The translations under genes were made by a program, and so were the position numbers. Under the pieces are notes generated by a model, which saw only the letters and a program-made list of their open reading frames with translations, made no database searches and was not told where the DNA came from. A stretch of DNA of 64,000 nucleotides. It comes from Cyrtodaria siliqua (Eukaryota; Mollusca; Bivalvia; Adapedonta; Hiatellidae). The stretch spans positions 21,624 through 85,623 of the forward strand of contig JAWPHD010011252.1 in NCBI GenBank assembly GCA_037043455.1, given 5' to 3'. Position 1 is the first letter of the stretch, and every line of letters starts with the position of its first letter. Of this stretch, positions 51,401 to 54,167 are shown piece by piece.

Positions 51401-54167
51401 ATTTAGCTGATGCATTACTTAATTTCAAGCTGCAGTAAATCATTAATAGGGGACAGTAATTGGTGGTTTTAAGACCGATGTAAGTCTTGGAATTTCGTTT
51501 TAATATTTACATTTATATATGAACGGTTTACCCAATATGGTTATGTATGTGAATATTTTATCTCGCTCTCCTACGTAAATATAGTATTTGTTCTTTTTGG
51601 AATTATTTAAAAAAATATTTGTTCGTTATATACACTCGGTATATATTTGTATACTATTATATGGTCAGATACCACTACTGAGTTGGGGCTTCTGATTGGT
51701 TGAAAAAAGTATAGGGTCTATTAGGGCATATAGTCATATTGGTAAGGTAGATTCTGATTGGATTAATTTACTCAAATCATAACAAATCCCCAAAAACATC
51801 AAAATATTATATTTCCATCATAAAACATCTTGATTTAGGATATTTTGTCTGAAATTTGCATTTTTATGTATACAGTTGCATTGAGAGTTTATTTGCAAAA
51901 AATAGTTTTTCTTTACTGCCATTATGGTGCTACCCACGTTCAGTGAAATGTTGGAGGCTGAAAGCATCAGATTAACCCCAATTTGCTGGTAATTGTTTAG
52001 TGTTTCTAAGAGGGTTCTTTAAAAAAAAGGTTATGTTTTAACATCCGGTTTGATATAGGAATAGATGTTGTAGGCCAAAATGCAAAAAAAGAAGGCCTAT
52101 GGGAAATGCAATAATGTATATGACCACATGGAACATCGGAGCATGCAACTATATTTTCAGTACAATACACAGCAAATTTCATTTGAAAGCAAATACGAAT
52201 ATTTAGGTAGATTAATTAACGGTATTGAGATTATCTCTATTTTTTAACTACAGGGGCCATACACTGTCCCAAGTATATATTAACGAGTTTTCTTCAGTTA
52301 TTCTTCACAAATATAAAATACTGCCTCAACAGTTACCGATACATTACATCTATTTTGCAACGAGTTTGCATCAGCTATTCTCCACAACTATAAAATACTG
52401 CCTCACCTGTTACCCAGATACCTTTGGTCGACAGCTCAGTTCCCTTTCCACGGATTTTGTTGCTTATCGATATCTTCTTAACTTGTCCGGCAGTTATCTC
52501 GAAATTCTCGTTCAGTGTTACAGATGTATATTTAGGAGCGGTAACCGTTACGTACACCTTTGAAGTTCTTGACGTCGTCACAAACAATTCAGAGTCTTTA
52601 CTGGTAATGATGTTCTCCATAAAACCAACAATAAAATCTGTCCCTCTGTTATCTGGGGCTTGGGCTGCAAATAATTACGACGATCAGAAGTCTAGTACAT
52701 GTAATAAACAGTTCAACGTTTGAAATCATATAGCAATACATGTTACCGCTCGACAAAACACGCAAACCTTAGTTGTCTTATTTCTGCCAGTTCCGTAATT
52801 TCGTTCTTCCGGTGCGAACGAAAAACAAACTAACGCGAAATAACGGTCTCACACCTCTATTATCTCCTCTGAATACTCACGGACCTAGAGACAAATGGAA
52901 AACAGAAAATAATTCTATTTCTTTCTCAAATTTAGGCAATTTTTAATTTGAAAAATAGGTTTTTCTTTGCTTTAGCATACATCTGCAGTGTGAAAGACAG
53001 ATGATACAGAAAATCCCATGTTGATATGAGGTTCATTCAAATTCAGAAGTGTTTGACCTAATCACCAATATTCAGCTGTGTTATTTCTATAGGGGTCACA
53101 TAAACATGAGCAAGAAAAAAATAAAAAACCTGGCTAACTTATGTATTTTATTGTTTTAAATTACTGGTCTTGGCTATACCGACGATATTAAACCAACAAC
53201 AATGTCTGCTGGCCTGTTTTGAAGATCATATGTTGGAAAAGGCTGTACAGTAACCCTATGGGAAAACTAATTGAGGTGTGAGACCTAACGAAACATAAAG
53301 TTTGAAGATGCATTATATAGTTTATGAGGATTACAAACTGCCCAAGTGGCACTCATTATATATTCAAAAACTACATAATATACAATCAGTCGGAACAGGA
53401 GAGCCAATTTACAAGCATTTAACACTAACACTGACTTACAGCTGTAGAGTGTTCTAGAACATAACACTGGCTTACCGCTAACCGTTCGATGTATGGAGAC
53501 CTTACTAATAACCATTCCATTTATGGAGACAGTCGAACTTACCGCTAACCGTCTAAGGTATGGAGACAGTCGAACGGTTACAATAAGCTAACCGTTCCAT
53601 ATATAGTCGAACTGACCGCTAACCGTTCCATGTATTAGATAGATTGACTGAATGTTTTTAACGGCTCATCAACACAGTAAAGGTTATTTAGAGCCGCCCC
53701 CAAAGAGGAAAGGATACATAGGAATCCGGGAACCGTGCTCTACTGTTATTATCGAATAGATTCCTATAGTTCTTTTGTGTGCTCGGAGGATAGACCGATA
53801 CACGGGACCGCCCGGTTTACGTCCCCATCAGACGGACGAGGCTAAGGGAAAGTGTCTTGCCCAAGAACACACCGAGAAACTCAGTGGCACCACGGAGGAT
53901 TGAACCCGGGGCCTCCGGTAACAAATCCGCGGCGCTACAGACTGCGCCATGCCAGCCCTTAGTATGGAGATAGTCGAACTTATCGCTAACCGTTCCATGT
54001 ATGGAGACAGTCAAACTTACCGCTATGGAGATAGTCAAACTTACCGCTAACCGTCCAATGTATGGAGACAGTCAAACTTACCGCTAACCGTTCCATGTAC
54101 GGAGATATTCGAACTTACCGCTAACCGTTCCAACAATCACAAGGATCCACAGAATCGATGCCGCCAT
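381..54167 (-). CDS. Secreted IgGFc-binding/TSP1/EGF multidomain protein, 21 exons, 3' end outside window
   Basis: The gene was assembled by hand from 21 minus-strand exons with matching phases and GT/AG borders. The predicted product is secreted. Approximate residues: signal peptide 1-16; IgGFc-binding-type N-terminal domain 17-402; MopE-type metal motif 403-434; acidic DxDGDG segment 435-451; TSP1 repeats 452-511 and 512-571; divergent EGF 572-607; nine EGF domains of 38 residues from 608 to 949. From exon 8 on, every exon ends in phase 1, which suits exon shuffling and duplication. The family is known from vertebrate FCGBP and from many invertebrate secreted proteins; a role in mucus, adhesion or recognition of foreign particles is inference. 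No stop codon, 3' UTR or transmembrane segment is visible because the gene leaves the window at the left, so membrane anchoring cannot be excluded. Exon 6 has two frame-breaking insertions. Introns total about 50 kb and are full of repeats. Confidence 0.87.
929..1417. mobile_element. MITE with ~45-bp terminal inverted repeats
   Basis: The ends ATATACTGAAAGGAAAAAGA (start) and its reverse complement (1370-1417) form inverted repeats that continue through GAAACGCAGGGTGCGTA. There is no coding capacity. Related copies lie at 8285-8752 and, split by an insertion, at 24766-27806. Confidence 0.8.
1420..3880. repeat. Degenerate tandem repeat ending in AGCTCACC hairpin
   Basis: Recurrent blocks carry ACCCCAGGGTC, TATATAAGTCTATG and CATATATGGTAATGG..GCCAT, in two sub-arrays (about 1430-2560 and 2640-3790). 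The segment ends in a hairpin at 3841-3873 (AGCTCACCT / AGGTGAGCT). This style is common in bivalve repeats; the assignment is from memory. It fills most of the intron between exons 20 and 21. Confidence 0.6.
3998..4111 (-). CDS. Exon 20: EGF domain, type B
   Basis: 114 bp, phase 1-1: [20 protein letters not shown] then [17 protein letters not shown]-fucose consensus with Thr (CKNGATC). Borders are TTTTAG and ACAG|GTAAGG. Confidence 0.92.
4441..4755 (-). mobile_element. Palindrome-tipped element, copy of 31709-32043
   Basis: A near-perfect palindrome (arms about 4448-4509 and 4523-4585) is followed by an AT-rich tail with GGTCAATATC repeats. The whole is the reverse complement of 31709-32043, so it is a dispersed element. 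The palindrome tip has CGAG on both sides (CTCG/CTCG on the other strand). Confidence 0.8.
4756..5297. other. Intron sequence, nothing recognised
   Basis: AT-rich intron between exons 19 and 20. The last ~200 bases resemble the A-type flank near 9000-9158. No other structure is seen. Confidence 0.4.
5298..5411 (-). CDS. Exon 19: EGF domain, type A
   Basis: 114 bp, phase 1-1: [20 protein letters not shown] then [16 protein letters not shown]. The donor context is ACG|GGTAAT-like instead of ACAG|GTAAT, a slightly weaker site than in the sister exons, but the phase is kept. Confidence 0.91.
5412..5860. repeat. A-type intron flank (duplicated module)
   Basis: This intron between exons 18 and 19 aligns by eye with 9273-9720, 9889-10330, 13793-14170 and more weakly with 495-700. 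Shared marks are TCAAGCTGTCAGATTATTT, CAGTCAATGGTGGCTTTTAA and GGATTGCTATAT. It shows that exons were duplicated together with their introns. Confidence 0.75.
5922..6035 (-). CDS. Exon 18: EGF domain, type B
   Basis: 114 bp, phase 1-1: [20 protein letters not shown] then [17 protein letters not shown]-glucose, O-fucose and O-GlcNAc consensus sites are all present. Confidence 0.92.
6583..6651 (-). repeat. tRNA-like sequence (SINE head or pseudogene)
   Basis: The minus strand shows an A-box-like TGACCTAATGG, an anticodon-loop-like TTGTCAA and a B-box-like AGTTCGAAGCC. The stems are imperfect, so a working tRNA is unlikely. A diverged copy lies at 11928-11995 in the duplicate module. Confidence 0.55.
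6670..6965 (+). repeat. Interspersed repeat fragment
   Basis: The block GGGGATTTCTTTATTTACAC through GGTTTGGTGCACC and GTTCCAAGGCGG recurs at 49895-50170 and, reversed, at 18690-18800. It is absent from the sister module near 12010, so it was inserted after the duplication. Confidence 0.6.
7316..7384 (+). repeat. tRNA-like sequence, plus strand
   Basis: TTAGCCCAGGGTTGAAGCGC resembles an A box region, with TTGTCAA in the loop and GGGTTAGAAATTC as a decayed B box. The duplicate at 12251-12320 keeps the better B box GGGTTCGAAACTC. It faces the opposite tRNA-like unit at 6583-6651. Confidence 0.5.
7561..8284. other. Intron sequence, nothing recognised
   Basis: No repeat with a partner in the window and no coding sequence recognised. 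Short open frames here lack any family resemblance. Confidence 0.4.
8285..8752. mobile_element. Diverged copy of the 929-1417 MITE
   Basis: It shares AATTTCCGCTATATATTA, the AGAGAAAGGACACAAC block and TGATGTTGTAGACGTTTTAA with 929-1417, and ends in the inverse ATATATAACGGAAATTTCCG. Confidence 0.75.
8753..9158. other. Intron flank on the 3' side of exon 17
   Basis: AT-rich, then a C-rich stretch at 9050-9100. It resembles the matching flank of exon 21 (200-380). Nothing else is seen. Confidence 0.4.
9159..9272 (-). CDS. Exon 17: EGF domain, type A
   Basis: 114 bp, phase 1-1: [20 protein letters not shown] then [16 protein letters not shown]. The translation is identical to exon 19, and the flanking introns align too. 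Confidence 0.92.
9775..9888 (-). CDS. Exon 16: EGF domain, type B, out of the alternating order
   Basis: 114 bp, phase 1-1: [20 protein letters not shown] then [16 protein letters not shown]. The exon is type B, but both flanking introns are type A (9273-9720 and 9889-10330 are alike). It is therefore the place where the A-B alternation breaks, probably an unequal crossover product. Confidence 0.92.
9889..10330. repeat. Second A-type flank next to exon 16
   Basis: Aligns with 9273-9720 and 5412-5860. With exon 16 it forms a ~650-bp unit duplicated in tandem (9273-9888 and 9889-10541). Confidence 0.75.
10428..10541 (-). CDS. Exon 15: EGF domain, type B
   Basis: 114 bp, phase 1-1: [20 protein letters not shown] then [16 protein letters not shown]. 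It shares the DINEC variant only with exon 16, its direct neighbour, consistent with a recent tandem duplication of the two. Confidence 0.92.
10858..11686. mobile_element. 829-bp insertion with 12-bp target site duplication
   Basis: CTATTAGCTTAA flanks the insert at 10846-10857 and 11687-11698; the duplicated module has the single uninterrupted site at 6350-6361. The insert is visibly more G+C-rich than its surroundings, has no obvious terminal inverted repeat and no recognisable protein. Its class is unknown to me. Confidence 0.8.
11699..12540. repeat. Continuation of the duplicated module
   Basis: Matches 6362-6665 and 7100-7560, including two tRNA-like sequences at 11928-11995 (minus) and 12251-12320 (plus). 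Confidence 0.7.
12600..13275. repeat. ~0.6-kb insertion flanked by a ~60-bp direct repeat
   Basis: GCAATATTTCGTATGTGTCG and the following TTTCGGCC..TTTCCAAAGGTCCATTATCATACT occur at about 12605-12662 and 13221-13276. The A-type exon flank (GGCAGTGGCGAGAAGTCT, 12580) is separated from exon 14 by it, so it interrupted the flank. No protein is recognised in it. Confidence 0.6.
13298..13411 (-). CDS. Exon 14: EGF domain, type A
   Basis: 114 bp, phase 1-1: [20 protein letters not shown] then [16 protein letters not shown]. Type A has Val before Cys3, which removes the O-fucose site, and keeps the O-glucose (CASSPC) and O-GlcNAc ([10 protein letters not shown]) sites. The intron on its 3' side is interrupted by a ~0.6-kb insertion. 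Confidence 0.92.
13488..13792. mobile_element. Palindromic element with 8-bp flanking repeat
   Basis: TAATACAC borders it at 13480-13487 and 13793-13800, and sister introns lack the sequence. The core is a ~155-bp palindrome (13625-13783) with tip ACTCGCCCTTCGGGCTCGT. It also carries a direct repeat of GCAACGTTAGGAGA at about 13550 and 13600. Confidence 0.7.
14173..15412 (+). mobile_element. 5'-truncated LINE (non-LTR retrotransposon), 3' part of ORF2
   Basis: Open frames at 14173-14547 and 14564-15091 together encode the region after the reverse transcriptase catalytic core: [27 protein letters not shown] and a C-terminal [18 protein letters not shown] (Cys-Cys-His-Cys type motif). A 4-bp AATT duplication near 14540 separates them by a frameshift and stop, so the copy is dead. 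The 3' end is TTTTGATAATAAACTTGTTC. CATAAA at 14167-14172 and 15413-15418 is the likely target duplication, and the empty site is seen in the paralogous intron near 10368-10378. Confidence 0.85.
15470..15583 (-). CDS. Exon 13: EGF domain, type B
   Basis: 114 bp, phase 1-1, 38 codons: [20 protein letters not shown] then [16 protein letters not shown]. The calcium-binding lead-in DVNEC, O-glucose consensus CxSxPC, O-fucose consensus C-x4-S-C and O-GlcNAc consensus CxxGxSGxxC are present. Its 3' side (low coordinates) abuts the flank left by the LINE at 14173-15412. Confidence 0.92.
15888..16560. mobile_element. Broken copy of the GGGTGATAGT element with a LINE 3' end inside
   Basis: 15888-15965 and 16385-16560 match the two halves of the 29625-30165 element (TATTATACCTCA..AAACGCCCATGC; AGTGAAATCTGTAC). 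Between them, 15980-16380 looks like an inserted LINE 3' end on the minus strand: GGAAATAAAGAATCTATCTA tail, and a two-copy repeat containing CTTGCCGAAACGAA. Confidence 0.6.
16723..16830 (-). CDS. Exon 12: divergent EGF-like domain
   Basis: This 108-bp phase 1-1 exon encodes 36 residues: [20 protein letters not shown] then [15 protein letters not shown]. All six EGF cysteines are present, and [12 protein letters not shown] fits the Asp/Asn hydroxylation pattern. It lacks the DxNEC calcium lead-in and differs from the nine later domains, so it is probably the oldest EGF of the chain. Confidence 0.9.
16980..17165 (-). mobile_element. Terminal fragment related to the 24717-28063 element
   Basis: The sequence from AAAAGGACACGGTCTTTATT to TTTTTGCATATTATTAA is the inverse of 27915-28063, including ATTAATATTAATTATAA. 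Confidence 0.55.
17492..17671 (-). CDS. Exon 11: thrombospondin type 1 repeat 2
   Basis: This 180-bp phase 1-1 exon encodes [20 protein letters not shown], then [11 protein letters not shown] and a C-terminal VCP. It has the WxxW C-mannose site and CSKTCG, a match to the Cxx[ST]CG O-fucose consensus missing from repeat 1. The next exon follows without a linker (VCP-N-PCLATPC). Confidence 0.9.
17672..20154. other. Intron sequence, mostly unrecognised
   Basis: Contains a short AAAAGTACGCATAC repeat at 18080-18150 and a reversed copy of the GGTTTGGTGCACC repeat at 18690-18800. The long frame at 18061-18417 (minus) has no family resemblance. Nothing else is seen. Confidence 0.45.
20155..20230. 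repeat. TTCG/TTTG tetranucleotide microsatellite
   Basis: About seven TTCG units followed by TTTG/TTGT units. Confidence 0.9.
20365..21815 (-). pseudogene. Decayed LINE ORF1 (L1-type RNA-binding protein)
   Basis: Broken frames read, in order, [17 protein letters not shown], then [20 protein letters not shown] and [13 protein letters not shown], then [10 protein letters not shown] and [10 protein letters not shown], then a Ser/Thr-rich tail. The order coiled-coil-like lead, RRNNLIF-x-G, F-x-E-x-x-F, RP-[IL]-[LV]-VxF and K-[GD] is that of an L1/Tx-type ORF1p RRM and C-terminal domain. At least one in-frame stop (near 21373) and frame changes make it a pseudogene. No matching ORF2 follows. Confidence 0.6.
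22254..22915. repeat. ~85-bp minisatellite, about 8 copies
   Basis: The unit contains GATTACTAGGTCAGTGAGGA, GACACACTCCAGGT and GATGTATACGGGTAACGTTA. It lies in the intron after exon 10 and does not include a splice site. Confidence 0.9.
23087..23266 (-). CDS. Exon 10: thrombospondin type 1 repeat 1
   Basis: This 180-bp phase 1-1 exon begins [20 protein letters not shown]. The WxxWxxW run is a C-mannosylation consensus. The CSxTCG O-fucose site of typical TSP1 repeats is absent (CYCSGT instead). The six cysteines expected for the fold end at SLCP. Acceptor ATAACAG; donor A|GTAAGT. Confidence 0.88.
23409..23832. mobile_element. MITE with TACTCGGTAAAAAAG ends
   Basis: The left end TACTCTGTAAAAAAGTTTTG and the right end CAAAACTTTTTTTACCGAGTA are inverted repeats. 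The body includes a B-box-like GTTCGAACCCG. It is a full-length sister of 34428-34834. Confidence 0.85.
24174..24224 (-). CDS. Exon 9: 17-codon acidic calcium-motif exon
   Basis: This 51-bp phase 1-1 exon encodes [17 protein letters not shown] (first base from exon 8). The D-x-D-G-D-G-x-x-D-x-D spacing resembles a thrombospondin type 3 or EF-loop calcium site. Both borders are canonical (TTTCAG acceptor, A|GTATGT donor) and both phases match their neighbours, which is the main support for so small an exon. Confidence 0.8.
25211..27748. mobile_element. Element with GTCTCGCC ends and diverged internal repeats
   Basis: It begins TGTCTCGCC at 25211 and ends GGCGAGACA at 27748. Next to the start is a GGC-rich triplet run. 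25290-25930 holds about four ~155-bp units (TGCACTAGACCTTTCAAACT, GTGACCTTGACCCTCC). 26830-27480 holds further diverged units, and homopolymer T and C tracts lie at 26685-26820 and 27345-27390. Confidence 0.6.
26318..26640 (+). mobile_element. Full-length tRNA-derived SINE
   Basis: The tRNA-like head has an A box (AGTGGCGCAGTCGGTAGCGC) and a B box (GTTCAATCC). A conserved body (AAGACACTTTCCC, GACGTAAACCGGGCGGTCCC) and an ATTCA-rich tail follow. The 16-bp target duplication TTCATTTTTCATCTGA lies at 26302-26317 and 26641-26656, so this is an intact, fairly young insertion. Relatives: 53636-53958, 59440-59585, 61820-62035, 63725-63850. Confidence 0.92.
28064..28489. other. Intron sequence, nothing recognised
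   Basis: AT-rich, with no partner elsewhere in the window. Confidence 0.4.
28490..29510. repeat. ~160-bp tandem repeat with GACGGACGG end
   Basis: About six units carry TTCAAAGTCCCGTAACTCCG, CATTCAACCGGAAC and AAAATCGGATGA. The array ends in GACAGACGGACGGACGGATG and a small TGCTCC..GGAGCA hairpin. Confidence 0.85.
29625..30520. mobile_element. GGGTGATAGT element with a doubled palindromic end
   Basis: The element begins TATTATACCTCACATAAAAC. A ~300-bp 3' segment occurs twice in tandem (29810-30165 and 30170-30515), each copy ending in a palindrome (30048-30165, 30385-30512) with tip CCTCGGCTTCGCCTCGGG or CCTCAGCTTCGCCTCGGG. Partial relatives are at 15888-16560 and 55872-56335. Confidence 0.75.
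30577..30734. repeat. 158-bp palindrome
   Basis: The arms begin TTACTATAGTAACTTGTTCT and end with the inverse. Inner arms are CCAGATCAGGA and TCCTGATCTGG. On the minus strand the tip has CTCG on both sides (ACTCGAGGCTACGCTTCTCGT). AT-rich TATATAATA flanks both sides. Confidence 0.85.
30735..31269. other. Intron sequence, nothing recognised
   Basis: AT-rich; contains a short ACATGTACATTACATG repeat near 30855-30915. Nothing else is seen. Confidence 0.4.
31270..31690. repeat. ~60-bp minisatellite with ATACGTGGTGCTTT
   Basis: Six or so diverged units of TTCAATATATGCAGTAGTAT and ACGTGGTGCTTTGGGC. An inverted piece of the same family, including GCAACGCGCAATATA, lies at 33290-33400. Confidence 0.75.
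31709..32043 (+). mobile_element. Palindrome-tipped element, copy of 4441-4755 inverted
   Basis: An AT-rich half with TGATATTGACCTGTTTT repeats is followed by a palindrome (about 31905-32036) whose tip reads ACCTCGGCTATCGCCTCGGT. It interrupts the 31270-31690 minisatellite family (ATGCAGTGC on the far side). Confidence 0.8.
32150..32625. repeat. 21-bp minisatellite, about 22 copies
   Basis: The unit is ATGACAAGTCAACCAACCATA with variants. Because 21 is divisible by 3 both strands stay open for long stretches, which produces repetitive open frames that I do not treat as genes. Confidence 0.9.
33416..33512 (-). CDS. Exon 8: MopE-type metal-binding motif linker
   Basis: This 97-bp exon (phase 0 in, 1 out) encodes [20 protein letters not shown] followed by [12 protein letters not shown]. 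The core [15 protein letters not shown] matches the short motif DGxDNDCDGxxDE annotated as a putative metal-binding (MopE-type) motif in many secreted proteins. It sits directly after the IgGFc-binding domain. Acceptor TTTACAG and donor G|GTAAGT are canonical. Confidence 0.85.
33640..33875. repeat. ~40-bp minisatellite, about 6 copies
   Basis: The unit contains ATGTTACAGCCCGGTGCGTA followed by TATAGGTTATCC. It lies in the intron before exon 8. Confidence 0.88.
34222..34427. mobile_element. Short interspersed element, relative of 56955-57135
   Basis: Both share CTAAGCACG, CCATTGTAAACCC, CTGCTGATCA, a long C run and AACAGTCCATTA. The C run at 34327-34348 is about 22 bases and likely variable. 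Confidence 0.65.
34428..34834. mobile_element. MITE ending 27 bp from exon 7
   Basis: Inverted ends TATACTCGGTAAAAAAG and CTTTTTTACCGAGTATA; the body aligns with 23409-23832 throughout. It lies in intron 7 just past the exon 7 donor. Confidence 0.88.
34861..34989 (-). CDS. Exon 7: end of the IgGFc-binding domain
   Basis: This 129-bp phase 0-0 exon encodes [20 protein letters not shown] then [12 protein letters not shown] and [10 protein letters not shown]. The motif G.H.[VI]RH..P...FGG[FL].YG....ESY....GM.L.PIN is the hallmark C-terminal block of IgGFc-binding domains, so the domain ends here. The acceptor is TTCTAG and the donor ACG|GTATGT. A MITE ends about 27 bp beyond its donor. Confidence 0.9.
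35495..35719 (-). CDS. Exon 6: IgGFc-binding domain with two +1 frameshifts
   Basis: Homology to the family runs through all three frames. It starts [20 protein letters not shown] (first codon shared with exon 5), shifts near the base run at 35653-35655 to a frame reading [20 protein letters not shown], then shifts again near 35551-35555 to [13 protein letters not shown] before the donor TCG|GTAGGT. The exon is 225 bp. Its neighbours demand a length of 1 modulo 3; removing two inserted bases gives 223, which fits exactly. As written the protein would truncate here. Either the assembly has two homopolymer errors or this allele is broken. Confidence 0.8.
35750..36265. repeat. Duplicated intron block next to exon 6
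   Basis: CTAAATCAGCCGGATGTGCT, TATTCTGGACATGTTATTGA and GCATGATAAAGTAAGTTTC recur at 47700-48120 plus 49044-49160 (next to exon 3) and at 59585-59960 (upstream of the gene). A SINE 3' scrap sits at 36205-36265. Confidence 0.7.
36290..37215. repeat. ~85-bp minisatellite, about 10 copies
   Basis: The unit contains GTGATATACCACGCATGCAG, AAGTAAAACTGAG and TTATTTACAAGGAGTGAAGA. Confidence 0.9.
37585..37865. repeat. GACGTCGAGAT minisatellite
   Basis: Irregular repeats of CCGACGTCGAGATGAGCAC and GAGATATGCCCACTGGATC. It is rich in CpG compared with the surrounding intron. Confidence 0.8.
37866..39514. other. Intron sequence, nothing recognised
   Basis: No repeat family, RNA gene or coding similarity is recognised across this 1.6 kb. 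It may be old unique intron. Confidence 0.4.
39515..39650. repeat. 42-bp tandem repeat, 3 copies
   Basis: Three near-identical copies of TAAATGTTGGTGATTTGCAT plus CATCATATAGCAAGTCTAAGCAT. Confidence 0.92.
39655..40907 (-). repeat. 69-bp minisatellite built on the exon 5 splice donor
   Basis: About 17-18 copies, with exact 69-bp spacing near the exon (donor-like GT at 40906, 40837, 40768, 40699). On the minus strand each unit contains GTGTAGCGGCGGTTTTTTGTAAGTATATAA in pieces: the exon 5 end TGTAGCGGCGGTTTT and a donor GTAAGTATATAAC. The true exon differs only in having TTTTAA before GTAAGT. The array starts exactly at the exon, so each unit is a decoy 5' splice site. Confidence 0.88.
40908..41173 (-). 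CDS. Exon 5: conserved Cys core of the IgGFc-binding domain
   Basis: This 266-bp exon (phase 0 in, 2 out) begins [20 protein letters not shown] and contains CGNVCTSV, then [19 protein letters not shown] and [18 protein letters not shown]. The pattern GNxC...GxCDHLVxQxxPVxxWGKxF is highly diagnostic for this family. The strong donor AA|GTAAGTATA follows TTTTAA; reading past it meets a stop at once (AAG TAA), which makes correct donor choice critical. The 69-bp minisatellite in the next intron is made of copies of this exon end and donor. Confidence 0.9.
41600..42330 (-). pseudogene. Fragment of a YxDD-type reverse transcriptase
   Basis: Minus-strand frames carry, in order, [17 protein letters not shown] (cf. 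GIPxGTNCAPLLADLF), [11 protein letters not shown] at the catalytic YxDD position (here YLDA, so the second Asp is lost), [20 protein letters not shown], and [17 protein letters not shown] in another frame, then [10 protein letters not shown]. Stops and frameshifts show it is dead. The motif set is that of an RT found in many invertebrate mobile elements; the clade (Penelope-like or other) I cannot fix. Its upstream end abuts the 25-bp array. Confidence 0.7.
42335..45285. repeat. 25-bp satellite array, ~118 units, with 750-bp higher-order period
   Basis: The base unit is GACGTTACATGTAAGGCATAACTAA in two 20-or-fewer-base parts: GACGTTACATGTAAGGCATA and ACTAA. Variants (GCTATGTGTAAAGC, CATCAATAAAACG) recur in the same order 750 bp apart (e.g. 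CATCAATAAAACG at 43867 and 44617), equal to 30 units. It fills most of the intron between exons 4 and 5. Confidence 0.92.
45359..45489 (-). CDS. Exon 4: IgGFc-binding domain, continued
   Basis: This 131-bp exon enters in phase 1 and leaves in phase 0. It encodes [20 protein letters not shown] followed by a [19 protein letters not shown] stretch. The T[YF]xAGQTxTxTLxKxxTxQ pattern matches the middle of IgGFc-binding domains. Donor CAG|GTGAGC; acceptor TTGCAG. Confidence 0.87.
45505..45715. repeat. ~35-bp and ~23-bp tandem repeats upstream of exon 4
   Basis: AAGATACATCACTGGTAATA with TGGTAATTACAAAAC, shortening to a 23-bp form without the ATATGGTAATTA part. It ends 16 bp before the exon 4 acceptor side, so it may contain the branch-point region. 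Confidence 0.85.
46150..46440. repeat. ~91-bp tandem repeat, 3 copies
   Basis: The units share TATGACGTATTATGAAGTTG, ATTATCAATGTCATCTGCCA and GATACCATTGT. Confidence 0.85.
46600..47400. repeat. ~57-bp minisatellite, about 13 copies
   Basis: The unit contains ACACGTATATCAATGTCGCC, TGTATGCTGGCAGTATG and TATCTCTCATAATACAGTG. It lies in the intron between exons 3 and 4. Confidence 0.9.
47531..47680 (-). CDS. Exon 3: IgGFc-binding domain, continued
   Basis: This 150-bp phase 1-1 exon reads [20 protein letters not shown], then [18 protein letters not shown]. The pattern [DE]VVVYGVN...DAFLA.P.DVLG.EYY.V.Y is the most recognisable motif of the IgGFc-binding N-terminal domain. The donor is TTTG|GTAAGC and the acceptor ATTACAG. 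Confidence 0.9.
47700..48119. repeat. Duplicated intron block next to exon 3
   Basis: Same block as 35750-36200 (CTAAATCAGCCGGATATTCT, TATTCTGGACATTAATATTG), continuing at 49057-49160 after the LINE insertion. Confidence 0.7.
48133..49043 (-). mobile_element. 5'-truncated LINE with RNase H domain
   Basis: It encodes the RNase H part of a non-LTR element ([30 protein letters not shown]) and a C-terminal CxxC..H..C motif ([17 protein letters not shown]); a frameshift near 48560-48600 splits it. The 3' end carries a CATT-type repeat tail. CATGATAAATTAA at 48120-48132 and 49044-49056 is a 13-bp target duplication, and the empty site is seen in the paralogous blocks near 36100 and 59822. Confidence 0.9.
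49161..49894. other. Intron sequence, nothing recognised
   Basis: AT-rich intron between exons 2 and 3 without a recognised partner. Confidence 0.4.
49895..50173 (+). repeat. Interspersed repeat, copy of 6780-6970
   Basis: Shares GGGGATTTCCTTAGTTATAC, GAGGTTTGGTGC and GTTCCAAGGCAG with 6780-6970. Confidence 0.6.
50174..51288. mobile_element. ~1.1-kb DNA-transposon-like element, inverted repeat ends
   Basis: The start TTAGGCCAAAAAAAAAAAGT with TTGTTTGTTTCCGCTAA is inverted at 51250-51288 (TTAGTGGAAACAAACAACTT). Short open frames inside have no transposase resemblance, so it is likely non-autonomous. Confidence 0.7.
51289..52406. other. Intron sequence after exon 2, little recognised
   Basis: A short local duplication of TCAGTTATTCTTCACAA..TATAAAATACTGCCTCA lies at about 52295-52410, next to the exon 2 donor. 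Nothing else is seen. Confidence 0.45.
52407..52664 (-). CDS. Exon 2: start of the IgGFc-binding N-terminal domain
   Basis: This 258-bp phase 1-1 exon encodes 86 residues beginning [18 protein letters not shown]. The GT-[DE]-F-[IV]-V-x-FMEN signature marks the start of the IgGFc_binding domain (PF17517 as I recall it). The remainder is a beta-rich stretch ([27 protein letters not shown]) ending TKGIWVTG. Acceptor TTTGCAG and donor G|GTGAGG are canonical. Confidence 0.88.
52665..53469. other. Intron 1, unique part
   Basis: Intron sequence between the exon 2 acceptor and the donor-type minisatellite. No recognised feature. Confidence 0.4.
53470..54118 (-). repeat. 37-bp minisatellite built on the exon 1 splice donor
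   Basis: On the minus strand the unit is GGAACGGTTAGCG (the end of exon 1) followed by GTAAGTTTGACTGTCTCCAT and ACAT. About nine copies precede a SINE-split point and the exon; several keep a perfect GCG|GTAAGT. Spacing beside the exon is 37 bp (GT at 54117, 54080, 54043), which is 1 modulo 3, so use of a decoy donor would shift the frame. Confidence 0.88.
53636..53958 (-). mobile_element. SINE inserted in the exon 1 donor minisatellite
   Basis: Minus-strand copy of the 26318-26640 SINE: head GGGCTGGCATGGCGCAGTCT, B box GGTTCAATCC, the same body and an ATTCA-like tail at 53640-53655. It splits one 37-bp unit between CCATGTA and TGGAGA. Confidence 0.9.
54119..54167 (-). CDS. Exon 1: start codon and signal peptide
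   Basis: ATG at 54167 opens [16 protein letters not shown], a short hydrophobic signal peptide; the exon ends in phase 1 at a GGTAAGT donor. Joined to exon 2 it gives a VSAQAP cleavage region. It is the first exon because no other start fits the domain start. The frame stays open upstream of the ATG, and a polypyrimidine/CAG acceptor-like site ends at 54219, so a spliced non-coding 5' leader is possible. The last 13 bases of the exon are also the core of the minisatellite that follows in the intron. Confidence 0.82.
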
